This document shows positions 7,957-16,870 of a stretch of 64,000 nucleotides of DNA, piece after piece; positions within the stretch are counted from its first letter, which is position 1; the number at the start of each line of letters is the position of its first letter. Both the position numbers and the translations under genes were made by a program. Location of the stretch: positions 1 to 64,000 of the forward strand of contig NZ_JAMXIC010000009.1 of the NCBI RefSeq assembly GCF_027587375.1. Direction: 5' to 3'. The stretch is from Arthrobacter sp. B2a2-09 (lineage in GTDB: Bacteria; Actinomycetota; Actinomycetes; Actinomycetales; Micrococcaceae). The notes below the pieces were generated by a model. The model was not told the origin of the DNA and searched no databases. It saw nothing but the letters and a program-made list of their open reading frames with translations.

Positions 7957-9915
7957 GTGGCTGGCCTGATCAAACGTGAAGATATCGACGAAGTACGCCA
8001 GCGCACCGATATCAAGGAAGTGGTGGACGGCTACGTCACCCTCAAGGGCGCAGGCCTGGGCACCTTCAAAGGCCTCTGCCCCTTCCACGACGAGCGCTCG
8101 CCGTCGTTCACTGTCCGTCCCCAAGTAGGCCGGTACCACTGCTTCGGCTGCGGTGAAGACGGCGATGCCATCTCCTTCGTCCAGAAGATGGACCACAGCT
8201 CCTTCCACGAAGCCGTGGAAAAACTTGCAGCCCGGATCGGCTACGAGCTGCGCTATGAGGACGGCGGGACCGGCCCTAACCGCGAGGAAGTCGGCAAGCG
8301 CCAACGGCTGCTGGATGCCCACAAGATCGCCGACGAGTTCTTCCGTGCCCAACTACTCACGGCAGGTGCCGCCGAGGGCCGCAACTTCCTGCATGGCCGC
8401 GGTTTCGATCGGACCGCAGCCGAACAGTTCGGCGTCGGCTACGCGCCGCAAGGTTGGGACTCACTCCTGAAACACCTGCGCGGACGTGGGTTCACGGACG
8501 CTGAGCTTAAGCTCACGGGAATGTTTTCTGAAGGCAATAGGGGTATTTACGACCGCTTCCGCGGCCGGCTCATCTGGCCCATCCGGGACATCGCCGGCGA
8601 CACTATCGGCTTCGGCGCGCGCAAGCTCTACGAGGACGATCAAGGTCCGAAATACCTGAACACCCCTGAGACCGTGCTCTACAAGAAGTCCCAGGTCCTC
8701 TACGGCATCGACCTCGCCAAACGGAACATCGCCAAGGATCGGCAACTCGTGGTGGTGGAGGGGTACACGGACGTCATGGCCTGCCATCTTGCCGGAGTCG
8801 GCACCGCTGTGGCCACGTGCGGTACGGCCTTCGGTACGGACCACATCAAGATCGCCCGCCGTTTGCTGTCCGACGACGGCACCGGGGGAGAGGTCATCTT
8901 CACTTTCGACGGCGACGCCGCGGGGCAGAAAGCGGCATTGCGCGCCTTTGAAGAAGACCAGCGCTTCGTCGCCCAGACCTACGTGGCCGTGGAACCCACC
9001 GGGGCCGACCCCTGCGATTTGCGCCAACTCAAGGGGGACGCGGCCGTCCGGGACTTGATCGGCACCCGCCGGCCCCTCTTCGAATTCGCCATCCGGGCAT
9101 CCCTCAAACGCCACAACCTGGACACCGTGGAAGGCCGGGTCGCCGCCCTGCGGGAGTCGGCCCCTGTGGTGGCGCAGATCCGTGATTCCGGCATCCGCCC
9201 GGCGTATGTCCGGGAGTTGGCAGGCTGGCTCGGCATGCCCATTGAGGAGGTCAGCCGGGCAGTGGGGGTGGCCGCCAAGCGCGCTGCTTCCGGCGCGCCC
9301 GCGGCGGGCACGCCAGGAGCTGCCGGATCCGCAGGAGCCCCTGGGGCAGGAAACGGCGCATCGCCGGGCCAGGCCGGACAGCCGGCGGCAGCACCGCCGT
9401 CGGACGCTCCCATCGCCTTCATGCGCCCGGATCCCCGGGATCCCATTGCGGCCATGGAGCGGCAGGCCCTTGAAGTGGTCATCCAGAACCCCGCTGTCCT
9501 TGGCGGCGAAGCTGCGCTTAGCGGTGGGGCATGGGAACGGTTTGAGGCCTGTCACTTCGTCACTCCGGCCTACTCCGCGGTACACACGGCTGTCAGGGCT
9601 GCCGGGCTGGCCCACGCGGGGGACCCTGTTGCCTGGGTGGAAGGGATTCGCCAGGAGGTTCCGGAACCGCTCCAAGGCCTGGTCTCCGAGCTTGCTGTGG
9701 TTCCGCTGCCAGCCAGCACGCCCGAAGCGCTTCAGCGGTATTGCCGCGACATATTGGCCCGGCTGTTCGAACTGCAGATCACCAGGGTCAAGGCGGACAA
9801 GATGGGCCAGTTGCAGCGCTTGGATGCGTCAGCCCAGCCGGAGGAGTTCCAACGCCTCAACCGCGAACTTATGGAGCTGGAAATGCAGCGCCGCGCTCTC
9901 CGCATGGATAGCTGA
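7957..9915 (+). CDS. dnaG: DNA primase
   Basis: 652 residues. Makes RNA primers at the replication fork and binds the DnaB helicase through its C-terminus. The CHC2 zinc ribbon uses C41, H44, C62 and C65 (CPFH and CFGC). The catalytic core follows, with TOPRIM motifs VVVEGYTDVM (Glu near 268) and FTFDGDAAGQ. A flexible Ala/Gly/Pro linker (about residues 440-490) separates it from the C-terminal helicase-binding helical domain. Complete and typical in length. It lies just upstream of tRNA-Asn. Confidence 0.97.
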   Translation: MAGLIKREDIDEVRQRTDIKEVVDGYVTLKGAGLGTFKGLCPFHDERSPSFTVRPQVGRYHCFGCGEDGDAISFVQKMDHSSFHEAVEKLAARIGYELRYEDGGTGPNREEVGKRQRLLDAHKIADEFFRAQLLTAGAAEGRNFLHGRGFDRTAAEQFGVGYAPQGWDSLLKHLRGRGFTDAELKLTGMFSEGNRGIYDRFRGRLIWPIRDIAGDTIGFGARKLYEDDQGPKYLNTPETVLYKKSQVLYGIDLAKRNIAKDRQLVVVEGYTDVMACHLAGVGTAVATCGTAFGTDHIKIARRLLSDDGTGGEVIFTFDGDAAGQKAALRAFEEDQRFVAQTYVAVEPTGADPCDLRQLKGDAAVRDLIGTRRPLFEFAIRASLKRHNLDTVEGRVAALRESAPVVAQIRDSGIRPAYVRELAGWLGMPIEEVSRAVGVAAKRAASGAPAAGTPGAAGSAGAPGAGNGASPGQAGQPAAAPPSDAPIAFMRPDPRDPIAAMERQALEVVIQNPAVLGGEAALSGGAWERFEACHFVTPAYSAVHTAVRAAGLAHAGDPVAWVEGIRQEVPEPLQGLVSELAVVPLPASTPEALQRYCRDILARLFELQITRVKADKMGQLQRLDASAQPEEFQRLNRELMELEMQRRALRMDS

Positions 9916-9978
9916 GGGCCTTCCCCGGCGTCGATTTCGTTTCCCGCCGGGCCTTTGTTAGGCTGGTACACGCTTCAT

Positions 9979-10051
9979 TCCTCCGTAGCTCAATTGGCAG
10001 AGCATTCGACTGTTAATCGAAGGGTTACTGGTTCAAGTCCAGTCGGAGGAG
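9979..10051 (+). tRNA. tRNA-Asn (anticodon GTT), copy 1
   Basis: 73 nt. The acceptor arms TCCTCCG and CGGAGGA pair perfectly. The anticodon GTT is at 10012-10014 in loop CTGTTAA, and the T-arm is GGTTCAAGTCC. CCA is not encoded. The 84 bp from 9971 to 10054 are identical to 14552-14635 around copy 2, including 8 bp of 5' flank. Confidence 0.97.
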
Positions 10052-10059
10052 CGCTACTC

Positions 10060-10096
10060 AAAAATCCCCGTCCTCAGTAGAGGGCGGGGATTTTTG
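10060..10096. terminator. Bidirectional intrinsic terminator
   Basis: A hairpin with arms AAAAATCCCCG and CGGGGATTTTT, with extra CCT/AGG pairing inside, carries A- and T-tracts on both sides. It lies between tRNA-Asn (+) and the deacetylase gene (-), so it can stop transcription from both. Confidence 0.85.
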
Positions 10097-10109
10097 GCGT
10101 CTGATTCAT

Positions 10110-13100
10110 TTACCCGGTGGTGAGGGTGACGTCGTCGAGGTACATCCAGGTGTCGTCGGCGGGGGTGGAGCCGTCGAGGTGGACGTTGAACCAGAGGGTG
10201 ATGGTCTGGCCTTTGTAGGCGGTGAGGTCGGCGGTGAGCTGGGTCCAGGTGCCGTTGTCGTTGCAGAGCTTGAACAGGCTGGCCAGGGTGGTGCCGCTGG
10301 TGGAGCGCACTTGTGCTTCCATCCAGTCGTACTGGCAGGCAGCGCCGGTGCAGGGGTCTTCTGCGCTGTGGGGTTGGTACCAGAAGGACAGCGTGGTGGT
10401 TCCGGTGGCGGGGACGGTGATGGTCTGGGACAGGCTGCTGTCTCCCAGGGGCTCGGCCCCGGAGGCCAGGCCGAGGAGCGCGGAGCCGGTGCCGGTGTGG
10501 GCCGTGGTGGAAGCTACGGGTGCCCTGACGCCGCCGGTTGTCCATGCAGTGAGCCCGGATTCGAAGCCGCCGTTGGTGATGGCCGGGGGTGCTGTCGCCG
10601 TGGGCGTGACGGGCGCCGAGGCGGCCGACGCCGGTGAGGTGCCGACGGCGTTCGTGGCCGTGACCGTGAAGGTGTAGGCGGTGCCGTTGCTCAGCCCCGT
10701 GATGCTCGCCGACGTGGCGGGAGGGTTCCCGGTGACGGTTACCGGGGCCAGGGTGGTGGTGCCGGCGTGCGGTGTGACAGCGTACGAGCTGATCGCCGAT
10801 CCGCCATTATTTGGCGCGGTCCAGGACACGTTGGCGGAGGCGTTGCCCGCCGTCGCGGTGACACCTGTGGGAGCGGCAGGCGCCGTCGTGGCCGCCGTCG
10901 GGGTGACGGGTGCCGACGCCGCCGAGGCCGGTGAAGCGCCGATGGCGTTGGTGGCGGTGACGGTGAAGGTGTAGGCCGTGCCGTTCGTCAGTCCCGTGAC
11001 GCTCGCCGACGTCGCGGGCGGATTTCCGGTGACGGTGACCGGGGCTAGCGTGGTAGTGCCGGCGTGCGGGGTGACGGCGTAGGAGGTGATCGCCGAGCCG
11101 CCGTTATTCGGCGCGGTCCAGGACACGGTTGCGGTGGCGTTGCCCGCCGTCGCGGTCACTCCGGTAGGGGCGGCGGGTGCGGTCGGGGTTGTCTGGCTGT
11201 TGGTGAGCACGACGTCGTCGAGGTACATCCAGGTGTCATCCGCCGGGCTGGAGCCGTCGAGGTGGACGTTGAACCATAGGGTGATGGTCTGGCCGTTGTA
11301 GGCGGAGAGATTGGCGCTGAGCTGGGTCCAGGTGCCGGAGTTGCTGCTGAGTTTGAACAGGCTGGCCAGTGTGGTGCCGCTGGTGTTGCGGACCTGTGCC
11401 TCCATCCAGTCGTAGCGGCAGGTGGTTCCGTTGCAGGTGTCGTCTGCGGTGTGGGGCTGGTACCAGAAGGACAGCGTGGACGTCCCTGTAGCAGGAACAG
11501 TAACGGTCTGGGCCAGGCTACTGTCCCCGAGCGGCTCAGCCCCCGAGGCCAGGCCGAGGAGCGCCGAGCCGGTGCCGGTGTGCGCGATGGTGGAGGCCAC
11601 GGGTGCCCTGACGCCGCCGGTGGTCCAGGAGGTGAGTCCGGATTCGAAGCCGCCGTTGGTGATGCCGGGAACGGGCGCCGTCGGGGTGACGGGTGGTGAT
11701 GCGGCAGACGGCACGGACGTTCCGACGGCGTTCGTCGCCGTCACGGTGAACGTGTAGGCCGTGCCGTTGTTCAGCCCGGTGACGGTCGCCGTCGTTGAGG
11801 GCGGACTTCCGGAAACCGTCACCGGAGCCAAGGCCGTTCCGCCGGACGAAGGCGTCACGGCATACGAAGTAATCGGAGAACCGCCGTTGGCGGGCGCCGT
11901 CCACGACACCACCGCGGAAGCATTCCCCGCCGTTGCGGTCACCCCTGTCGGAGCGGCCGGTGCGTTCGTCGCCGTCGGGGTGACGGGTGGTGATGCGGCA
12001 GACGGCACGGACGTCCCGACGGCGTTCGTCGCCGTCACGGTGAAGGTGTAGGCCGTGCCGTTGTTCAGCCCGGTGACGGTCGCCGTCGTCGAGGGCGGAC
12101 TTCCGGAAACCGTCACCGGAGCCAAGGCCGTGCCGCCGGACGAAGGCGTCACGGCATACGAAGTAATCGGAGAACCGCCGTTGGCCGGCGCCGTCCACGA
12201 CACCACCGCTGAGCCGTTGCCCGCCGTCGCGGTCACCCCTGTTGGAGCGGCCGGGGCCGTCGCCGCGGCAGCCACAGTTACCGCGTGCGTGACTGTCCCC
12301 GTGAGGCCGGAGTTATCCGTCACGGTCAGCTTCACTTGGTAAGTTCCCCCCGCGGCGTAGGTGTGCGAAGGCTTCACGCCGGTGCCTGCCGGGGAGCCGT
12401 CGCCGAAGTCCCAGCTGTAGGAGGTCACAGTCCCGTTTGGATCGGTCGAGGTTGAACCGTCAAACGTCGCTGTCAGGCCCGCCGTCGAGGACGTGAAGGC
12501 GGCTACCGGGGGCTGGGTGGGCACATTGCCCAGGGCCTGGGCGACCGTTTGAACGGACGTGGTTCCGTTGGCCGTTCTCGCTGCCAGCCATGTGACAAAA
12601 GTCTTGAAGAGATTGGGATCGATGGTCAACGTGGGATCTGTCCCGACGGCGATGTGGTGGAAGGTCAGCTGGACCCAGCCCCCTCCCGGTTCCGCGTTGG
12701 TCACCAGGTCCTCGAGGTTCTGCAGCGTCCAAGTGCTGTCGACTTCATCCGGTGCCGCTGTGTTGTATGGATTGGCCGGGGGGAGGGTTTCCGCGAAGGG
12801 GCAGCCGGAGCAACTGGCGGGCGAACGGATGTCCCCCAAATTGCGCGCACTGGCAAAACCGCAATTCTTCACGATTTGCTCGACCGAAGAGTTCTCGGCG
12901 GCGAAGGGATAGGCGAAATCGGTGGCGTTGAACCCCCAGCTGGCAAGGGTGGTCCGTCCGCCGCAAACTTCGTTGGTGGCGGCCGAGGTGGACAACGTGG
13001 TGAGGTCCGGGTGGGTGATGGTGTGGCCACCGATCTCATTGCCATCCGCAGCGATGCTGTTCAGGTTGGCTCGGGTGAGCCATGACGGATTATCGATCCA

Positions 13101-13412
13101 GCTGGTCGTAATGAAGAATGTGCCGTGCAATCCGAGCGACTTCAGTAGCTGTTCGGCCGGGAGCTGATCGGCATTGCCGTCGTCGAAGGTCAGGCTGATG
13201 ATTGTTTTCGGCACTGCCGCCCGCGCAGGGGTCACCAAGTAGACAACGGAGTAGCCAAGCAACAACAGCGCGGACGCGGCCGTGACCCAGCGGAACCACG
13301 CGTTGCGGATCCCAGGCGATTTCCCCCGCCCGGCGGAGGAGCGCCAAGGGGAGAAACGCCAAGCGGAAGAGCGCCCCGGGTGCCGCCGGAACAGTATGGT
13401 CAGGAGCCGCAT
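10110..13412 (-). CDS. Large secreted polysaccharide deacetylase with PKD, Fn3 and C-terminal binding-like modules
   Basis: 1100 residues. Residues 1-40 are basic, then a signal anchor or signal peptide at about 41-66 (ends ARAAVPK). The NodB domain covers about 68-300: TFDDGN holds the catalytic and metal-binding Asp pair, and GGHTITHPDL supplies the metal His residues. A PKD domain (about 302-382, SWDFGDGSPAG) follows, then two Fn3 domains (about 386-578), a module of about 156 residues (582-737, starting ITNGGFESGL), two more Fn3 (748-940), and a second copy of the module ending the protein. It probably trims N-acetyl or O-acetyl groups from a cell-wall or external polysaccharide, with the C-terminal modules binding carbohydrate; substrate unknown. 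GGGGAAG precedes the ATG. The C-terminal half is a recent duplication (see repeats). Confidence 0.85.
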   Translation of the reverse strand: MRLLTILFRRHPGRSSAWRFSPWRSSAGRGKSPGIRNAWFRWVTAASALLLLGYSVVYLVTPARAAVPKTIISLTFDDGNADQLPAEQLLKSLGLHGTFFITTSWIDNPSWLTRANLNSIAADGNEIGGHTITHPDLTTLSTSAATNEVCGGRTTLASWGFNATDFAYPFAAENSSVEQIVKNCGFASARNLGDIRSPASCSGCPFAETLPPANPYNTAAPDEVDSTWTLQNLEDLVTNAEPGGGWVQLTFHHIAVGTDPTLTIDPNLFKTFVTWLAARTANGTTSVQTVAQALGNVPTQPPVAAFTSSTAGLTATFDGSTSTDPNGTVTSYSWDFGDGSPAGTGVKPSHTYAAGGTYQVKLTVTDNSGLTGTVTHAVTVAAAATAPAAPTGVTATAGNGSAVVSWTAPANGGSPITSYAVTPSSGGTALAPVTVSGSPPSTTATVTGLNNGTAYTFTVTATNAVGTSVPSAASPPVTPTATNAPAAPTGVTATAGNASAVVSWTAPANGGSPITSYAVTPSSGGTALAPVTVSGSPPSTTATVTGLNNGTAYTFTVTATNAVGTSVPSAASPPVTPTAPVPGITNGGFESGLTSWTTGGVRAPVASTIAHTGTGSALLGLASGAEPLGDSSLAQTVTVPATGTSTLSFWYQPHTADDTCNGTTCRYDWMEAQVRNTSGTTLASLFKLSSNSGTWTQLSANLSAYNGQTITLWFNVHLDGSSPADDTWMYLDDVVLTNSQTTPTAPAAPTGVTATAGNATATVSWTAPNNGGSAITSYAVTPHAGTTTLAPVTVTGNPPATSASVTGLTNGTAYTFTVTATNAIGASPASAASAPVTPTAATTAPAAPTGVTATAGNASANVSWTAPNNGGSAISSYAVTPHAGTTTLAPVTVTGNPPATSASITGLSNGTAYTFTVTATNAVGTSPASAASAPVTPTATAPPAITNGGFESGLTAWTTGGVRAPVASTTAHTGTGSALLGLASGAEPLGDSSLSQTITVPATGTTTLSFWYQPHSAEDPCTGAACQYDWMEAQVRSTSGTTLASLFKLCNDNGTWTQLTADLTAYKGQTITLWFNVHLDGSTPADDTWMYLDDVTLTTG
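10131..12296 (-). repeat. 1083-bp in-frame superrepeat and nested Fn3 repeats inside the deacetylase gene
   Basis: The block from about 10131 recurs from 11214 (offset 1083 bp = 361 codons). Each block encodes Fn3-Fn3-module. Inside the blocks, Fn3 units recur at 294 bp (11761 versus 12055) and 297 bp (10681 versus 10978). The two Fn3 units at about 11720-12300 differ at only a few bases, which indicates very recent duplication or gene conversion. Confidence 0.85.
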
Positions 13413-13592
13413 CGGCTTCCCCTTTTTCTGAACAGACCGGGTCAGAATCCCCAGGTCCGGAGCCTATTGGCTATGCACGGCACGGGTTAAGAGTGGGGGA
13501 TACCCGTTTTGGACCGGTTTCCCGCCCTTTCACTCAGGCTCCGATACGCGTACTCGGCCGGAAGGCCGGCCACTCAACCGAAGCCTGGCGAC

Positions 13593-14363
13593 TCAAGCGA
13601 AGGGGGAGTACCTGCCGTTAGAGACGAGCTCGATTGTCCCGGTGGGTACGCTCACCACCGGCCCATGGCCCGGCAGGATGGTTTCGGCGCCCAACTGACT
13701 GAGTACCCCTACGCTGGCCAAGGTCTCCGCCGGGCGGTGATGGAAGACTGCGGGCAACAACTGCGGCCCGCAGACCGGACTGACCGCGTGGCCGGTGACG
13801 AGCGCGTCCCCGGTGACCACGGCCTTGGCTGAAGGGATGAAGAAGGACACATGGCCGCTTGTGTGCCCGCCAGTGGCAATGATCCGGGGAGATCCAGGGA
13901 GCACGTCAAGAATGTCCTGGGTCATCGCAGCGACGCCCGGGACCGCGACGTCGGACAAGCCCCCGGATCGGATGGCGTGCAGGGCCCACGCGCCGACCCT
14001 GGGGCGGATGATGCGCAAACCGAGATCCTTGACGGTGACCTGTTCGAGGACCTCCCGGCGAATGTTTGGCAACTCCGCATAGGACGCAAATACCGGAATG
14101 CCCATTGCGGATATTCTCGCGGCATTGCCGATGTGATCCGAGTGACCATGCGTCAGGAGAACTCCGGCGGCATTTTCCATAGCCAGTCCCAAGAAATTCA
14201 TGCTCGATTGGAGCAATGGCCAGTTCCCGGGATAGCCCGTGTCGATGAGGGTGAATTCTTTGTCCCGCCTGAGGATCGTCCAGTTGACTGCAGGGCCTTG
14301 GACGAAAAAGACGTCCTCGGCAACTTCCTTCACGTTGGCCTCGGCTGACCAGTTCTTCGACAT
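13593..14363 (-). CDS. Metallo-beta-lactamase-fold hydrolase
   Basis: 256 residues from the ATG at 14363, chosen over a longer frame because AGAAGGAAG precedes it closely. The metal-binding motif is LTHGHSDHIGN (HxHxDH), with GGHTSGHVSFF and a late GHGP supplying the further His ligands, and TGDALVTG supplying the bridging Asp. It belongs to the broad glyoxalase II / lactonase-like MBL group; the substrate is unknown. It is the second gene between the two tRNA-Asn copies and is on the same strand as the deacetylase, separated by 180 bp. Confidence 0.88.
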   Translation of the reverse strand: MSKNWSAEANVKEVAEDVFFVQGPAVNWTILRRDKEFTLIDTGYPGNWPLLQSSMNFLGLAMENAAGVLLTHGHSDHIGNAARISAMGIPVFASYAELPNIRREVLEQVTVKDLGLRIIRPRVGAWALHAIRSGGLSDVAVPGVAAMTQDILDVLPGSPRIIATGGHTSGHVSFFIPSAKAVVTGDALVTGHAVSPVCGPQLLPAVFHHRPAETLASVGVLSQLGAETILPGHGPVVSVPTGTIELVSNGRYSPFA

Positions 14364-14559
14364 GCTTCCTTCTGTTCCTATGCGCCACGTATGCGGCTCG
14401 CACGCGCTTCGTACGCCCCGGATCATCCTATCTTCGGGCAGGGCGTCAGCTCCGTGCCATTCGCGATACCCGGGAGGGGTATTTTGCGGCCCTTCCCACA
14501 GTGTCCGAGGCTCGATTTCACTTGAGGCAAAACCTTTGCTAAAGTCATAACCGCTTCAT

Positions 14560-14632
14560 TCCTCCGTAGCTCAATTGGCAGAGCATTCGACTGTTAATCG
14601 AAGGGTTACTGGTTCAAGTCCAGTCGGAGGAG
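14560..14632 (+). tRNA. tRNA-Asn (anticodon GTT), copy 2
   Basis: Identical in all 73 nt to the tRNA at 9979-10051, lying 4581 bp downstream on the same strand. TAAAGT at 14540-14545 is a plausible -10 box. Both copies are followed by strong but different terminators. Confidence 0.97.
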
Positions 14633-14638
14633 CGCGAA

Positions 14639-14680
14639 GGCCCCGCACCGGTTTTTATCGGTGCGGGGCCTGCTTTTTTG
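14639..14680. terminator. Intrinsic terminator after tRNA-Asn copy 2
   Basis: Perfect 12-bp arms GGCCCCGCACCG and CGGTGCGGGGCC around an 8-nt loop, followed by TGC and a run of T. Confidence 0.88.
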
Positions 14681-14739
14681 CTGCGGTTTGCCTGATTTTT
14701 CGTGCTCATTCGAATGGGCGGAATCCCACCGCAAAGTCT

Positions 14740-15147
14740 TCAGACGAAGTCCATCTCCACTTGCAGGAACCTCGCTGCTTCGGCCACGGCGGACTGGAAG
14801 GCGTCATCCTCGGTGGGCGGCGTCCTCGGCTCCCGGGGGTGCCATTCGTGGGCAGCGGAGTGGACTCGGGTGAATCCGCCGCCAGGGGGTGCGTAGAAGA
14901 TTCCGAAGCGTTGCACGGGCCATTCAGGAGAGGTCTCCGGAGCCACGAGCAGGGCCGAGCCATTTGTCGGATTGAACCATTGCGCAATCGGCCGGCGTCG
15001 GTCCTCCGTGAAGAGTCCGGCCGCGTAGAGGGCCGCGGATTGCGGGCTTGTCACCGTGCATAGACGATCCCACCACAGCGGCAGGATGCCATCATCCCTG
15101 CGCTGCCATGGGGCTGGAATGGGTTGCAGTTCCTGCCAACGGGGCAC
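14740..15147 (-). CDS. Hypothetical protein, 135 aa
   Basis: No family recognised. A soluble, Trp/Pro-rich protein (WQELQPIPAPW, WWDRLC, EWPVQRFGIFYAPPGGG) with no signal or membrane segment. The GTG start lies exactly 6 nt downstream of TAAAGT, the leaderless arrangement seen repeatedly here, which supports the start and the strand. It converges with tRNA-Asn copy 2 across a terminator. Confidence 0.72.
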   Translation of the reverse strand: MPRWQELQPIPAPWQRRDDGILPLWWDRLCTVTSPQSAALYAAGLFTEDRRRPIAQWFNPTNGSALLVAPETSPEWPVQRFGIFYAPPGGGFTRVHSAAHEWHPREPRTPPTEDDAFQSAVAEAARFLQVEMDFV

Positions 15148-15159
15148 ACCTCAACTTTA
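15148..15159 (-). promoter_or_regulatory. Leaderless -10 box of the 135-aa gene
   Basis: On the minus strand TAAAGT (15159-15154) is followed by 6 nt and then GTG at 15147. Confidence 0.4.
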
Positions 15160-15207
15160 TCGCCGGGCCATGACCGGCAACAGGCCTCGAACCCACGGAA
15201 GGCCCGC

Positions 15208-15387
15208 TTAGTCCCGTTTCCAAGGCCCGGGATTGATCCGGTAGAGGATTGCGGAACCGACGACGGCGCCCAGCAAGGCTCCGAACACGGGGTTTCCGGC
15301 GCCGCGGCCCAGCAAGAAGCCGACGACGGCGCCAAGCATCGCTCCGAGGAAAAGGCCCCTCCCGTTGCGGTGCGGTTTGCGCGTCAT
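15208..15387 (-). CDS. Small membrane protein, 59 aa, with glycine-zipper helices
   Basis: Minus-strand frame reading MTRKPHRNGRGLF... and ending NPGPWKRD. Two hydrophobic segments (about 13-27 and 32-47) share the pattern GAxLGAVVG, a glycine-zipper repeat suited to close helix packing. Basic residues flank both ends. The ATG lies 6 nt after a TAGGCT box on the minus strand, which supports a real leaderless gene despite its size. Function unknown. Confidence 0.7.
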   Translation of the reverse strand: MTRKPHRNGRGLFLGAMLGAVVGFLLGRGAGNPVFGALLGAVVGSAILYRINPGPWKRD

Positions 15388-15399
15388 GGCTTGAGCCTA
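15388..15399 (-). promoter_or_regulatory. Leaderless -10 box of the 59-aa membrane protein
   Basis: Minus strand: TAGGCT (15399-15394), 6 nt, ATG 15387. Confidence 0.45.
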
Positions 15400-15463
15400 C
15401 TTCCCCACGCCGAGGTCCGGACCTCGCGCGTCTGTGGATGGGGCGCATGAGTGGATGGGCGCG

Positions 15464-16687
15464 TCAGTGGATAGAGGGGACGGATCGAGGCCGCACGACG
15501 AGCCAGAGGGCCGCCACGGCTCCTGCGAGACACACGGCCTGGACGGCTCCCATGGGAACGGCAGAGCCGACGCCCAGCCAGCCAACCACGGGCGGGATGA
15601 TGCCCGCCATCAGGAAGTTCGAGGCCCCCAGCAAGGAAGCCGCTGTTCCGGCCTGTGCGCCATGGTTGGCCAGGGCGATCACCTGGACGCAGGGGAACAT
15701 GAACCCGGTGGCGAGGATGTAGAACCACAGCGGGACCATGACGCCCCATAGGCCGAAGTGGAGCAGATCGAACACCACGATCAACACCGCCATCAGTAGC
15801 ATCCAGACCGTGGCAAACGCCATGATCCATTGGGGTGCCACTCGCCTGATGACCCGGGAGCTGATTTGGACGCCGGCGACGATGCCCAGGGAGTTGACAC
15901 CGAACAGCAGGCCGTATTCCTGCGGGGAGAAGTTGTAGACCTGTTGGAACAGGAAAGTGGACGCGGAAAGGTAAGCGAACAGTCCGCCGAAGTTGAACCC
16001 GCCTACGAGCAGCATCCCGACGAAAATCCGGTCGGCGAAGACGGCCTTGTAGCGTTGGCCTGCCGTCGACGTCGTCTGCCGGCGGAGCTCGGCAGGGTAC
16101 GTTTCCCGGATGAGGAACACGGCGGCAATGATCACGAGGATTCCGTAGCTCGCCAGGAAGTAGAAGATCCCGGGCCAAGGCATCACCAAAAGCAGTTGTG
16201 AACCGATGATCGGAGCCAGAATGGGCGCCAGGCCATTCACCAGTGACATACGGGAGAACATCCGCACCATGGCGTAGCCCGCGAAGAGGTCCCGGACCAT
16301 GGCCATGGCCACCACGCCACCGCCGGCTGCACCGACGCCCATGAGGACGCGGAACAGGGCAAGTGTGCTGATGTCCGTGGACAGTGCGGCGCCCAGGGAG
16401 GAACCGATGTGCAAGGCCGTTGCCAGGATCAAGGGCATGCGGCGTCCGAACTTGTCGCTGAAAGGTCCCACCACCAATTGGCCGATGGCGAAGCCCACTG
16501 TTGTGCCGGTCAGTGTGAGTTGGATCGCAGCCGCTGAAACGTCGAAATGATGCTCCAGCGCGGGAAACGCCGGCAGATAGAGATCAACCGTAAATGGACC
16601 CAAGGCGGTCAATGCGCCGAGTAGCAGGATATAGAGGAGTTTTTCGCGTCGACTGAGGGAATCGCCCGGTACAGGGGGAGTGTTCAC
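15464..16687 (-). CDS. Bcr/CflA-type multidrug efflux MFS transporter
   Basis: 407 residues from the GTG at 16687. A longer open frame continues upstream but is antisense to the next gene and does not look like protein. The first TM starts at LLYILLLGALTALGPFTVDLYLPAFP, which resembles the Bcr/CflA start, including the acidic residue in TM1. The loop 2-3 motif appears as GPFSDKFGRRMP. About 12 TM segments are visible. Expected to be an inner-membrane drug/proton antiporter. AGGA lies about 9 nt before the GTG, and TAGGAT at 16701-16696 may be the -10. Divergent from the holin-like gene. Confidence 0.9.
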   Translation of the reverse strand: MNTPPVPGDSLSRREKLLYILLLGALTALGPFTVDLYLPAFPALEHHFDVSAAAIQLTLTGTTVGFAIGQLVVGPFSDKFGRRMPLILATALHIGSSLGAALSTDISTLALFRVLMGVGAAGGGVVAMAMVRDLFAGYAMVRMFSRMSLVNGLAPILAPIIGSQLLLVMPWPGIFYFLASYGILVIIAAVFLIRETYPAELRRQTTSTAGQRYKAVFADRIFVGMLLVGGFNFGGLFAYLSASTFLFQQVYNFSPQEYGLLFGVNSLGIVAGVQISSRVIRRVAPQWIMAFATVWMLLMAVLIVVFDLLHFGLWGVMVPLWFYILATGFMFPCVQVIALANHGAQAGTAASLLGASNFLMAGIIPPVVGWLGVGSAVPMGAVQAVCLAGAVAALWLVVRPRSVPSIH

Positions 16688-16870
16688 GATTATCAATCCT
16701 ATGTGCGACAGATCATATTTATCAGCGATGGCGGGGGCGCGCCGCGGGACCGTCCGGAAGTTGAGGCTGAAGCTGAATGGTAGTTTTGTGGACAGGTGCG
16801 CGTGGACGGTTGTATTCGCCACCGTGCCGGAGCCGGGTAAGAGCAAGAAGGAAGCAGTGAGGCGGAACCT

